From an uncultured Ruminococcus sp. (GTDB lineage Bacteria; Bacillota; Clostridia; Oscillospirales; Acutalibacteraceae): a stretch of 32,385 bases of DNA. Under the pieces are notes generated by a model. It had not been told where the DNA came from. It saw only the letters and a list, made by a program, of their open reading frames with translations, and did not search any database. The stretch lies in contig UQCF01000020.1 of assembly GCA_900539465.1 (NCBI GenBank), positions 1 to 32,385 on the forward strand, read 5' to 3'. The translations under genes were made by a program, and so were the position numbers. Shown piece after piece: positions 7,616 through 14,805 of the stretch. Each line of letters opens with the position of its first letter. Position 1 is the first letter of the stretch.

Positions 7616-7644
7616 TTGACAAGGTATGATTTATAGAGTATAAT
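7616..7644 (+). promoter_or_regulatory. Consensus sigma-A promoter of the metY-cysK operon
   Basis: TTGACA (7616-7621), exactly 17 bases, TATAAT (7639-7644): a perfect consensus promoter. Such a strong promoter would normally need a repressor. AACCTAT (7610-7616) touches the -35 box and its inverse ATAGGTT lies at 7666-7672, so the promoter sits between inverted half-sites. The transcript leader would be about 150 bases. Confidence 0.85.
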
Positions 7645-7679
7645 CCCAATAAACCCACAGGATAGATAGGTTGATGATT

Positions 7680-7736
7680 ATGAAAAAGTATTTTGAAAAG
7701 CTTTTAAGAGCAAATTTTCGTTTCGGACGAATGTGA
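7680..7736 (+). CDS. Candidate 18-residue leader peptide upstream of metY
   Basis: The frame from ATG 7680 to TGA 7734-7736 encodes MKKYFEKLLRANFRFGRM. An in-frame ATG at 7674 would add two residues. AGGTTG at 7668-7673 can serve as a weak RBS for the 7680 start. The ORF lies wholly within the mRNA leader of the strong metY promoter and is basic (three Lys and three Arg). It ends about 67 bases before metY. I do not recognise the peptide and see no clear terminator or antiterminator pair after it. It could be a translated regulatory uORF or chance; the position and Lys-rich start favour a real one. Confidence 0.5.
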   Translation: MKKYFEKLLRANFRFGRM

Positions 7737-7803
7737 TTTGGTAATATTCTAAACAAACATTTTTTAATATTATCAAAATTCATTTAAAGAGAGGAAAATT
7801 ATA

Positions 7804-9099
7804 ATGTCAAACAAAAATTATAAATTTGAAACATTACAGCTTCACGTAGGTCAGGAACAGCCCGACCCCGCAACAGATGCGAGAGCGGTTCCGATATATC
7901 AAACAACTTCTTACGTTTTTCGCAATTCGGCTCATGCTGCGGCACGTTTCGGCCTTGCAGACGCAGGCAATATTTACGGCCGTCTTACAAACTCCACACA
8001 GGATGTTCTTGAAAAAAGACTTGCCGCACTTGAGGGCGGCGTAGCGGCTCTTGCGGTTTCATCGGGCGCGGCTGCGATAGATTACACAATTCAGGCACTT
8101 GCGGGCGCAGGTGAGCATATAGTGGCTCAAAAGACCATTTACGGCGGCAGCTTCAACCTGCTTGCACACACTCTTCCTCACTACGGCATAACAACAACAT
8201 TTGTTAACGCTCATGACCTTAACGAGGTTGAGTCGGCAATTCAGCCCAACACCAAGGCTATATACCTTGAAACCCTCGGCAACCCCAACAGCGATATTCC
8301 CGATATCGACGCTATTGCAGAGATTGCTCATAAACACGGTTTGCCCCTTGTAATAGACAACACTTTCGGCACACCTTATCTCATCAGACCAATTGAGCAC
8401 GGCGCAGATATTGTTGTTCATTCGGCAACTAAGTTTATCGGCGGCCACGGCACAACCCTCGGCGGCATAATCGTTGATTCCGGCAAATTTGACTGGGCTG
8501 CAAGCGGCAAATATCCGGCAATTTCGGAGCCGAACCCCAGCTATCACGGCGTTTCGTTCACACAGGCGGCAGGTTCTGCGGCATTTGTAACATATATAAG
8601 AGCAATTCTTCTTCGTGATACAGGCGCAACGATTTCTCCGTTCAACGCATTCCTCCTTTTGCAGGGTGTTGAAACTCTTTCTCTTCGTCTTGACCGTCAT
8701 GTTGAGAACACCAAAAAGGTTGTTGAATATCTTTCAAAGCATCCGCTTGTAGAAAAGGTAAATCACCCCTCGCTTCCCGAGCATCCCGACCATGCTCTTT
8801 ATGAGAAGTATTTCCCCAACGGCGGCGCAAGCATATTCACTTTTGAGATAAAGGGCGGTCAGAAAGAGGCGCATAAGTTTATTGATAACCTCACTCTTTT
8901 CTCGCTCCTTGCAAACGTTGCAGACGTTAAGAGCCTTGTTATTCACCCGGCAACAACAACTCACTCACAGCTTACGGAAGAGGAGCTTCTTGACCAGGGA
9001 ATCAAGCAGAATACAATAAGACTTTCTATCGGCACAGAAAACATTGATGATATTATCGCAGACCTTGAAGACGGTTTTGCGGCAGTGAAAGAAGGCTAA
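7804..9099 (+). CDS. metY: O-acetylhomoserine sulfhydrylase (aminocarboxypropyltransferase)
   Basis: A 431-residue PLP enzyme of the Cys/Met metabolism family. It makes homocysteine from O-acetylhomoserine and sulfide in the cytoplasm. The N-terminal FETLQLHVGQ and the segment HSATKFIGGHGTTLGGIIVD identify the family; the Lys in SATKF carries PLP. Length and the insert near GKYPAISEPNPSYHG fit the OAH-sulfhydrylase branch rather than cystathionine gamma-synthase. RBS GAGAGG lies about 8 bases before the ATG. cysK follows after 5 bases, so the two share an mRNA. An O-acetylserine-using activity cannot be excluded. Confidence 0.93.
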   Translation: MSNKNYKFETLQLHVGQEQPDPATDARAVPIYQTTSYVFRNSAHAAARFGLADAGNIYGRLTNSTQDVLEKRLAALEGGVAALAVSSGAAAIDYTIQALAGAGEHIVAQKTIYGGSFNLLAHTLPHYGITTTFVNAHDLNEVESAIQPNTKAIYLETLGNPNSDIPDIDAIAEIAHKHGLPLVIDNTFGTPYLIRPIEHGADIVVHSATKFIGGHGTTLGGIIVDSGKFDWAASGKYPAISEPNPSYHGVSFTQAAGSAAFVTYIRAILLRDTGATISPFNAFLLLQGVETLSLRLDRHVENTKKVVEYLSKHPLVEKVNHPSLPEHPDHALYEKYFPNGGASIFTFEIKGGQKEAHKFIDNLTLFSLLANVADVKSLVIHPATTTHSQLTEEELLDQGIKQNTIRLSIGTENIDDIIADLEDGFAAVKEG

Positions 9100-9104
9100 G
9101 CTTT

Positions 9105-10037
9105 ATGTCAAAAATATATACATCGGCAGATGAGCTTATAGGTTCAACCCCGTTGCTCGAACTCAAAGGCGTTGAAAAAGCTCTCTCGCTCAAAGCAAAA
9201 ATATTTGCAAAGCTTGAGTATTTTAATCCCTCGGGCTCTGTAAAAGACAGAATTGCAAAAGCAATGATAGACGATGCAGAAAAAAGAGGCGTATTAAAGC
9301 CCGGTTCTGTAATAATCGAGCCGACTTCGGGCAACACGGGCATAGGTCTTGCCGCGGTTGCCGCAATGAGAGGTTACAGAATAATAATCGTAATGCCGGA
9401 GACGATGTCTGTTGAAAGACGTCAGCTTATGAAAGCCTACGGTGCGGAGCTTGTGCTCACACCCGGTGCAAAGGGAATGAAGGGAGCAATAGAGGAGGCA
9501 GAAAGACTTGCCGCAGAAACTCCCGACAGCTTTATTCCCGGTCAGTTCACCAACCCTGCAAACCCGGCGGCGCATAAGGCAACAACGGGTCCCGAGATTT
9601 GGAACGATACCGACGGCAGCGTAGACATTTTTGTAGCAGGCGTCGGCACGGGCGGAACGCTCAGCGGAACAGGCGAATATCTTAAAGAGAAAAAACCGTC
9701 TGTTAAGGTTGTTGCCGTTGAGCCGGCTACATCTGCGGTACTCTCAACAGGCAAGGCAGGTAGTCATAAAATTCAGGGTATAGGCGCAGGCTTTGTTCCC
9801 AAAGTGCTCAATACAGAGGTTTATGACGAGATAATCGCCGTTTCAAACGAAGACGCTTTTGACTACGGCAGACTTGTGGGCAAAAAAGAGGGCGTTCTTG
9901 TAGGTATATCGGCAGGTGCGGCACTCAAAGCGGCTGTTGAGCTTGCTCAAAGGGCAGAGAATGAGGGCAAAAACATCGTTGTAATCTTCCCCGATACAGG
10001 CGACCGTTATCTTTCAACTGCTTTGTTTGAGGCATAA
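9105..10037 (+). CDS. cysK: Cysteine synthase (O-acetylserine sulfhydrylase)
   Basis: A 310-residue PLP-dependent enzyme making cysteine from O-acetylserine and sulfide. NPSGSVKDR near residue 40 holds the PLP Lys. PTSGNTG binds the substrate carboxylate, and GVGTGGTLSG cradles the PLP phosphate. The C-terminal VGISAGAAL and FPDTGDRYLST segments are also typical. Translation is probably coupled to metY, whose stop lies 5 bases upstream. Together the two genes let the cell fix sulfide into both homocysteine and cysteine. Confidence 0.95.
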   Translation: MSKIYTSADELIGSTPLLELKGVEKALSLKAKIFAKLEYFNPSGSVKDRIAKAMIDDAEKRGVLKPGSVIIEPTSGNTGIGLAAVAAMRGYRIIIVMPETMSVERRQLMKAYGAELVLTPGAKGMKGAIEEAERLAAETPDSFIPGQFTNPANPAAHKATTGPEIWNDTDGSVDIFVAGVGTGGTLSGTGEYLKEKKPSVKVVAVEPATSAVLSTGKAGSHKIQGIGAGFVPKVLNTEVYDEIIAVSNEDAFDYGRLVGKKEGVLVGISAGAALKAAVELAQRAENEGKNIVVIFPDTGDRYLSTALFEA

Positions 10038-10049
10038 TTTTTAAAATTT

Positions 10050-10079
10050 AAGGGTCTGTGCGACAGGCCCTTTTTTATT
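10050..10079 (+). terminator. Rho-independent terminator after cysK
   Basis: AAGGGTCTGT (10050-10059), 3-base loop, ACAGGCCCTT (10063-10072, one G-T pair), then a T run. Read-through would be required for mnmA, which starts only 16 bases later and shows no obvious promoter of its own. Confidence 0.85.
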
Positions 10080-10094
10080 TGGATGTGGTAGTTT

Positions 10095-11180
10095 ATGAAA
10101 AGCAAGGTTCTTGTTGCAATGAGTGGGGGAGTGGACAGCTCCGCAGCTGCCGCGCTTCTAAGCGACAAAGGCTATGAGTGCATCGGAGTGACGATGAAGC
10201 TTTATGACAACGAGGATGTGGGAGTATCAAGAGAGAAAACCTGCTGTTCTCTTTCCGATACGGAAGACGCGCGCAGTGTTGCGGCAGAACTCGGCATGAG
10301 GTATTACGTTCTGAATTTTAAAGATTATTTTAAAAGCGCGGTATGCGACAAATTTATTTCTGCATACAAAAACGGCTTGACCCCGAACCCCTGCATAGAC
10401 TGCAACAAATATTTAAAATTTGACGGCCTATATAAAAAAGCAGAGATGCTGGAGTGTGATTATATCGCAACGGGGCACTATGCACGGATAGAAAAAGATT
10501 CTCAAAGCGGCAGATACAAGCTGAAAAAAGCGGTAAATAAAAACAAAGACCAAAGCTATGTGCTTTATTTTTTAACGCAGGAGCAATTAAAGCACACGCT
10601 TTTTCCGCTCGGCGAGTTTGATGATAAATCGCAGGTTCGTTCTTTTGCCGAAAAACACGACCTTGTAAATTCGCAGAAGCATGAGAGCCAGGATATTTGT
10701 TTTGTACCGGACGGCGACTATGCCGCATTTATCAAAAGAACCACGGGTAAAGATTATCCGTGCGGCAAATTTGTTGACGAAAGCGGAAAAATTCTCGGTG
10801 AGCACAAGGGCATAATCCGCTATACCATAGGTCAGCGCAAGGGTCTGGGGCTCGCTTTGCCGGAGCCCATGTACGTTAAAGAAAAAAATGCCGAAAACAA
10901 TACTGTCACGCTCGCGGTGAAAAAAGACATGAAAATAAAAAGCCTTATCGCAAAGGATTTTAACTGGCTTTCTTGCCCCGAACCGAACAAAGCCATAAAG
11001 GTGAATGTCAAAACAAGATACCGAGCAAGAGAAGTGCCTGCCGTGGCTGAAGCTCTGCCGGACGGCAGTGTTTTAATAACCTTTGATGAGCCGTCGGAGC
11101 CTGCTGCGCCCGGTCAGGCGGCAGTGCTTTATGACGGCGAATATGTCATAGGCGGCGGAACGATAGTTAAAACTTTATAA
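10095..11180 (+). CDS. mnmA: tRNA-specific 2-thiouridylase MnmA
   Basis: A 361-residue enzyme that adds sulfur to position 2 of the wobble uridine of tRNA-Lys, -Glu and -Gln, using ATP and a persulfide donor. The PP-loop SGGVDSS is at residues 10-16. The catalytic Cys pair is Cys103 (in CIDCNKYLKFDG) and Cys202 (in QDICFVPDGDY), matching Cys102/Cys199 of the E. coli enzyme. Its place after cysK fits a sulfur-use theme, but the cysteine desulfurase that usually neighbours mnmA in Firmicutes is absent here. The start ATG lies in the tail of the cysK terminator region with a weak GGATGTGG RBS. Confidence 0.95.
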   Translation: MKSKVLVAMSGGVDSSAAAALLSDKGYECIGVTMKLYDNEDVGVSREKTCCSLSDTEDARSVAAELGMRYYVLNFKDYFKSAVCDKFISAYKNGLTPNPCIDCNKYLKFDGLYKKAEMLECDYIATGHYARIEKDSQSGRYKLKKAVNKNKDQSYVLYFLTQEQLKHTLFPLGEFDDKSQVRSFAEKHDLVNSQKHESQDICFVPDGDYAAFIKRTTGKDYPCGKFVDESGKILGEHKGIIRYTIGQRKGLGLALPEPMYVKEKNAENNTVTLAVKKDMKIKSLIAKDFNWLSCPEPNKAIKVNVKTRYRAREVPAVAEALPDGSVLITFDEPSEPAAPGQAAVLYDGEYVIGGGTIVKTL

Positions 11181-11210
11181 AAGCCGATGTCGAGCGAAAC
11201 GCTAAAAATA

Positions 11211-11261
11211 AAGCTATAATTCACAAACGGTAAATATGCCGATGTGAATTATAGCTTTTTT
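11211..11261. terminator. Bidirectional terminator, copy 2 of the dispersed inverted repeat
   Basis: AAGCTATAATTCAC (11211-11224) pairs perfectly with GTGAATTATAGCTT (11244-11257). The 19-base loop contains an inner CGG/CCG pair, and T runs flank both sides. It lies between mnmA (plus) and the GNAT gene (minus), which converge. Confidence 0.88.
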
Positions 11262-11285
11262 GCATTTAAAAATATTTGTGTTTTT

Positions 11286-11729
11286 TTATTTTAATTCTTT
11301 TATCATTTGGCGGTATTCGAGCATTTCAAAGCCCAAGGACGCATAAAGTTTTTTAGCTTTGACGTTATCATCCTCAACTTCAAGTCTGAGCCTTGCACAT
11401 TGCGGTTCAATGTTATTTTTTATAAATGCAAATGCCTCTTTGCCAAGACCTTTGGAGCGAAATTGCGGCAAGATAAAAATTTCTTCAATCCATGCCGTTT
11501 TGCCGCCCGCCTCCTGAGAAAATGTATATGCCAAAAGCATATAGCCTGCGGTTTCTCCGTCCTTTTCGATTATAAAGCATTCGGTGTAATCACCGGAACG
11601 CATCAGTTCCTGCCACGTCAGCTCAAAATTTTCAGAGTCGATTCGGTGCATTACGGCGTCGCTTTTATAAAATTCGTCCGTAAGCTTTAAATAGAGTTCC
11701 TTGTCGCTTGGCGTAATTTTTCTTATCAT
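11286..11729 (-). CDS. GNAT-family N-acetyltransferase
   Basis: A 147-residue acetyl-CoA-dependent acetyltransferase. The acetyl-CoA loop is FRSKGLGKEAFAFI near residues 94-107 (R-x-x-G-x-G). It is preceded by the strand WIEEIFILPQ and followed by LRLEVEDDNVKAKKLYASLGF, all typical for GNAT. The substrate is unknown. Its ATG overlaps the stop of the upstream membrane protein gene by 4 bases, so the two are translationally coupled. It ends against the repeat-type terminator at 11211-11261. Confidence 0.85.
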   Translation of the reverse strand: MIRKITPSDKELYLKLTDEFYKSDAVMHRIDSENFELTWQELMRSGDYTECFIIEKDGETAGYMLLAYTFSQEAGGKTAWIEEIFILPQFRSKGLGKEAFAFIKNNIEPQCARLRLEVEDDNVKAKKLYASLGFEMLEYRQMIKELK

Positions 11730-12436
11730 TTTGTTCCCTCCGATTGTTCATTTTTTTGAAAAAGCTTTCTGAGCGGCAATGAGTCTTTAAACTCAAATTT
11801 TTTCTCTAAAAATTTACTTATCATTCCGATAATTTTTCCGTTTATCAGAGCGCAGATAACCGTGCCGACGTTTACACCCTCAAATTTAAAAAGTCCGAAA
11901 AAGCAGAAAGACATAATTATTGATATAACGCAGCTTACACAGTCATAGCCTGTTTTGAATTTGTTTATATCTTTATGCGTTTTTGCAGAAATCTCTTTAA
12001 CAAAAAGCTCGTATGCTTCGGGCGGAATGTATGTGTGAAAAAATAGCGAAACTCCGAGCGATACCAGCGGCAGACCGATAACAAAAAACACTATTCTGAC
12101 CGCAATTTTTTCGCAAGGAATGAACGATAGCGTCCAAAGGCTCAAATCAAGCGACAGACCGTAAAATACAGCTGTGAAAAATGAGAAGAGATACGATACT
12201 TTAAACTTTTTCATAACTATGCACAGCACAATTAAGAGAAAAGCCTGGAGCATATATTCCGCAACGCCGAAAGTTATAAAGCTCCAATATTGCGAAAGCT
12301 TCAGGTGCAAAAGATACGCGGGTGCCACAACCATAGATACTCCGAAATTTGCCTTTGTCATCATTGCCGTGCCGAATGCGAGTATCAGCGTTGCCAAAAC
12401 GTACGCAAGCTCGGCAGAAAATTTTTTCTTCTTCAT
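11726..12436 (-). CDS. YczE/YitT-like integral membrane protein (DUF6198-type)
   Basis: A 236-residue membrane protein with about five or six hydrophobic segments. The N-terminal text ILAFGTAMMTKANFGVSMV resembles the start of YczE/YitT-family proteins, where a Gly-rich first helix is followed by a short conserved loop (ANFGVSMV). No catalytic motif is seen; a transport role is likely but unproven. GGATGTG precedes the ATG. It heads a two-gene minus operon with the GNAT gene. A long hairpin lies in its mRNA leader (12459-12491). Confidence 0.65.
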   Translation of the reverse strand: MKKKKFSAELAYVLATLILAFGTAMMTKANFGVSMVVAPAYLLHLKLSQYWSFITFGVAEYMLQAFLLIVLCIVMKKFKVSYLFSFFTAVFYGLSLDLSLWTLSFIPCEKIAVRIVFFVIGLPLVSLGVSLFFHTYIPPEAYELFVKEISAKTHKDINKFKTGYDCVSCVISIIMSFCFFGLFKFEGVNVGTVICALINGKIIGMISKFLEKKFEFKDSLPLRKLFQKNEQSEGTK

Positions 12437-12458
12437 TTTATCACATCCAAAAATAAAG

Positions 12459-12491
12459 CCCTTGTCGGTTTATTACAGAAACCGGCAAAGG
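12459..12491 (-). promoter_or_regulatory. Leader hairpin with U-rich tail, possible attenuator
   Basis: On the minus strand CCTTTGCCGGTTT and AAACCGACAAGGG form a 13-position stem with one mismatch and one G-T pair. The loop is 7 bases, and the sequence then runs into CTTTATTTTT. It lies between the predicted promoter (12505-12532) and the ATG at 12436, where a terminator would stop the gene's own transcript. No competing antiterminator was identified. Confidence 0.5.
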
Positions 12492-12504
12492 TAGCTACAT
12501 TTAT

Positions 12505-12532
12505 ATTATATATCGTATGCTCTAAAAGTCAA
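12505..12532 (-). promoter_or_regulatory. Predicted promoter of the YczE-like/GNAT operon
   Basis: Minus strand TTGACT (plus 12527-12532), 16-base spacer, TATAAT (plus 12505-12510). Confidence 0.6.
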
Positions 12533-12609
12533 GAAGAATATTAAGCGATGTTTGAAGCAAAATAAAACAGGCGAAATTATCGCTGCAAAATTTTTAACGG
12601 AGGGTTATT

Positions 12610-12786
12610 ATGTCACCTAAAGAATTGCTTTATATCGAAGACGCACTCGGACACGAAAAACAGATGCAGACCGCATGCTCGGACTTTGCCTCGCAGATAA
12701 AGGATCCTGAACTCAAAAGCTTTGTTCAGGAACTTTGCACAAAACACTCACAAAGCTTTGACCGCTTTTACGGTTTGCTGAAATAA
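12610..12786 (+). CDS. Small CotF-like spore coat protein
   Basis: The ATG at 12610, after GGAGGG, opens a 58-codon frame ending at TAA 12784-12786. The product starts MSPKELLYIEDALGHEKQMQ and continues with amphipathic helices (DPELKSFVQELCTKHSQSFD). It resembles the small helical CotF/ferritin-like coat proteins found in pairs in Clostridia. The second member of the pair follows 16 bases later. It has one Cys in each helical half. Function would be assembly in the spore coat; this is inferred from the family and the pairing. Confidence 0.7.
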   Translation: MSPKELLYIEDALGHEKQMQTACSDFASQIKDPELKSFVQELCTKHSQSFDRFYGLLK

Positions 12787-12802
12787 CGGAGGAGGATTAT
12801 TT

Positions 12803-13048
12803 ATGGATGATAAAACAATAATGGACAATATACTTTCGGTCACAAAAGGCGCATGCGACCTTATGATGCACGGCGCAATAGAGTCGTCAACGCCCGATGT
12901 TCACATGGCTTTTACGCAGTGCTTTAACGACACGCTCGGTATGCAGAATGAAATATATTCAAAAATGTCGCAAAAGGGCTGGTACCCGACGCAGCAGGCG
13001 GAACAGCAGAAGATTGACGCCGCCAAGCAAAAATTTTCAAACAAATAA
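12803..13048 (+). CDS. CotF-family spore coat protein
   Basis: An 81-residue helical protein with the segments NILSVTKGACDLMMHGAIES and QNEIYSKMSQKGWYPTQQAE. The ending KGWYP, then a Gln/Ala-rich helix, is characteristic of CotF-type proteins. It has a strong RBS (GGAGGAGG) and follows the related 58-residue gene, so the two form a coat operon. Expression is expected late in sporulation; I could not assign a sigma-E, -G or -K promoter with confidence. The pair is the main evidence in the window that the organism forms endospores. Confidence 0.82.
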   Translation: MDDKTIMDNILSVTKGACDLMMHGAIESSTPDVHMAFTQCFNDTLGMQNEIYSKMSQKGWYPTQQAEQQKIDAAKQKFSNK

Positions 13049-13053
13049 AAAGT

Positions 13054-13083
13054 AAGCAGGCAATGACGGTTGCCTGCTTCTTT
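13054..13083 (+). terminator. Terminator of the spore coat operon
   Basis: AAGCAGGCAA (13054-13063) and TTGCCTGCTT (13070-13079) form a perfect 10-bp stem. The T tract that follows is short and interrupted. Confidence 0.75.
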
Positions 13084-13099
13084 AACGCCCCATTTCCTA

Positions 13100-13129
13100 T
13101 TGACAAAGTAGGTTTAAGTTTGATATAAT
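13100..13129 (+). promoter_or_regulatory. Predicted promoter of the HD-hydE operon
   Basis: TTGACA (13100-13105), 18-base spacer, TATAAT (13124-13129). The -35 box lies in CCTATTGACAAAGTAGG, a CCTA/TAGG dyad. Its left part matches the CCTATTGACAA of the metY promoter. Confidence 0.75.
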
Positions 13130-13153
13130 TAAACGCAGAAGGGAATGGTTCGC

Positions 13154-13726
13154 ATGTCGAAAAATATTACAAGAGACGAGGCATGGGCTCTTTTAAATGA
13201 ATATAATAAAGACCGTTTTCACCTGAAGCACGCCCTGACCGTTGAGGGCGTTATGCGTTATTTTGCAGAGAAATTAGGCTACGGTGACGAGGTCGATTTT
13301 TGGGGAATTGTCGGGCTTTTGCATGACCTTGATTTTGAGATGTACCCTGAGAGCCACTGCATTAAATCACAAGAAATTATGCGCGAAAAAGGGCTTGATG
13401 AAAGACTTATTCATGCCACAGCAAGCCACGGCTACGCTTTGACGGTTGATATTAAACCCGAGCATGAGATGGAGAAGGTTCTCTATGCCGTTGACGAGCT
13501 GACGGGGCTTATAGGCGCGGCCGCTCTTATGCGCCCGTCAAAAAGCGTGAGTGATTTGGAGCTTAAATCCGTAAAGAAAAAATATAAAAGCAAAGGCTTT
13601 GCCGCAGGCTGTTCAAGAGAGGTTATTGAGCGCGGTGCAGAGATGCTCGGCTGGAATCTGGACACGCTTATAAGCGAAACAATACTTGCAATGAGGCAAT
13701 GCGAAGAGATATATGAAAACTTTTAA
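13154..13726 (+). CDS. HD-domain protein (putative metal-dependent phosphohydrolase)
   Basis: About 190 residues. The ATG at 13154 is preferred because GAAGGGA lies 9 bases before it, whereas it abuts the alternative ATG at 13145. The HD signature is visible: His in RFHLKHALTVEG, the His-Asp pair in GLLHDLDFEMYPE, a later His in ATASHG, and Asp in YAVDELTGLI. Family members hydrolyse phosphomonoesters or nucleotides with divalent metals; the substrate is unknown. The 3' end overlaps hydE by 14 bases, indicating one transcript and coupled translation. This pairing may hint at a role connected to radical-SAM or hydrogenase maturation, but that is speculative. Confidence 0.85.
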   Translation: MSKNITRDEAWALLNEYNKDRFHLKHALTVEGVMRYFAEKLGYGDEVDFWGIVGLLHDLDFEMYPESHCIKSQEIMREKGLDERLIHATASHGYALTVDIKPEHEMEKVLYAVDELTGLIGAAALMRPSKSVSDLELKSVKKKYKSKGFAAGCSREVIERGAEMLGWNLDTLISETILAMRQCEEIYENF

Positions 13727-14753
13727 AAGTCTGCCCATAAAATTAAAAGAAGAGAAAAACCTTAGTGACGAAGAGCTTTTAAAGCTCCTCTCAACAAACG
13801 AATACGACAGCGAGCTTCATACTCTGGCGGATGAAGTCCGCCGCGAAATTTACGGCGAAGATGTTTATATAAGAGGGCTTATAGAAATATCAAATTATTG
13901 CAAGAATGACTGCTATTATTGCGGAATACGCCGCGGCAATAAAAGTGCCGTTCGCTACCGTCTTACAAAAGACGATATTCTTGCCTGCTGTGAAGAGGGC
14001 TATAAGCTTGGCTTTCGCACCTTTGTTATGCAGGGCGGCGAGGACCCGTATTACACAGATGACGTCATGTGCGGCATCGTCTCGGCGGTAAGAGAGCGTT
14101 ACAGCGATTGTGCGATTGCTCTCTCGCTCGGCGAGAGAAGTTATGAAAGCTATCTCGCGCTTTATAATGCGGGCGCAAACAGATACCTTTTGAGGCATGA
14201 GACTGCAAACGCCGAGCATTACGGCAAGCTTCACCCGCAGTCCATGAACCTTCAAAACCGCAAAGATTGTCTCTTCAATTTAAAAAAGATTGGCTATCAG
14301 GTCGGCTCGGGATTTATGGTCGGTTCGCCGTATCAGACAACAGAGAATTTAATGGAGGATTTGCGCTTTTTGCAAAAACTCAGCCCCGATATGATAGGCA
14401 TAGGTCCATATGTCACTCACGCGCAAACGCCTTTTGCATCTTTTGAAAACGGAAGCGTTGAGCTTACTCTGCGGCTGCTGTCTGTGCTGAGGCTCATGTT
14501 CCCTTATGTGCTTTTACCTTCTACCACCGCACTCGGAACACTCCATCCGCAGGGGAGAGAGCTGGGCCTTAAAGCCGGGGCGAATGTTGTTATGCCGAAT
14601 CTCTCACCCGTAAAGGTCAGAAAGCTTTATGAGCTTTATGAGAATAAAATATGCACCGGCGAAGAAGCGGCGCAGTGCCGCGGATGTCTTGAGAAGCGGG
14701 TAGAGGCGGCAGGATATAAAATTGTTACCGACATCGGCAATGTAAAAAGATAA
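13713..14753 (+). CDS. hydE: [FeFe]-hydrogenase H-cluster radical SAM maturase HydE
   Basis: A 346-residue radical SAM enzyme. CKNDCYYCGIR near residues 63-73 gives the CxxxCxxC that binds the [4Fe-4S] cluster and SAM. FVMQGGEDPYYTDD, RYLLRHETAN and GIGPYVTHAQTPF are typical of HydE. The C-terminal C-x7-C-x2-C (CTGEEAAQCRGC) matches the auxiliary cluster site found in many HydE proteins. HydE acts with HydG and HydF to build the dithiolate-bridged diiron subcluster of [FeFe]-hydrogenase; none of these partners is in the window. It overlaps the upstream HD gene. A bidirectional terminator follows immediately after the stop. Confidence 0.93.
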   Translation: MKTFKSLPIKLKEEKNLSDEELLKLLSTNEYDSELHTLADEVRREIYGEDVYIRGLIEISNYCKNDCYYCGIRRGNKSAVRYRLTKDDILACCEEGYKLGFRTFVMQGGEDPYYTDDVMCGIVSAVRERYSDCAIALSLGERSYESYLALYNAGANRYLLRHETANAEHYGKLHPQSMNLQNRKDCLFNLKKIGYQVGSGFMVGSPYQTTENLMEDLRFLQKLSPDMIGIGPYVTHAQTPFASFENGSVELTLRLLSVLRLMFPYVLLPSTTALGTLHPQGRELGLKAGANVVMPNLSPVKVRKLYELYENKICTGEEAAQCRGCLEKRVEAAGYKIVTDIGNVKR

Positions 14754-14754
14754 A

Positions 14755-14795
14755 AAACAGCAAAGAGACAATTTTAATCTCTTTGCTGTTTTTGT
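14755..14795. terminator. Bidirectional terminator between hydE and the large dockerin gene
   Basis: AAACAGCAAAGAGA (14755-14768) pairs perfectly with TCTCTTTGCTGTTT (14778-14791) around a 9-base loop. A/T runs lie on both sides, so it can stop transcription from both convergent genes. Its sequence differs from the dispersed repeat. Confidence 0.88.
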
Positions 14796-14805
14796 TTTGC
14801 TTAGT

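Noticed and set aside
7645..7803. SAM or other known riboswitch before metY
   Set aside because: No conserved S-box core or terminator pair could be picked out; only the leader ORF is visible.
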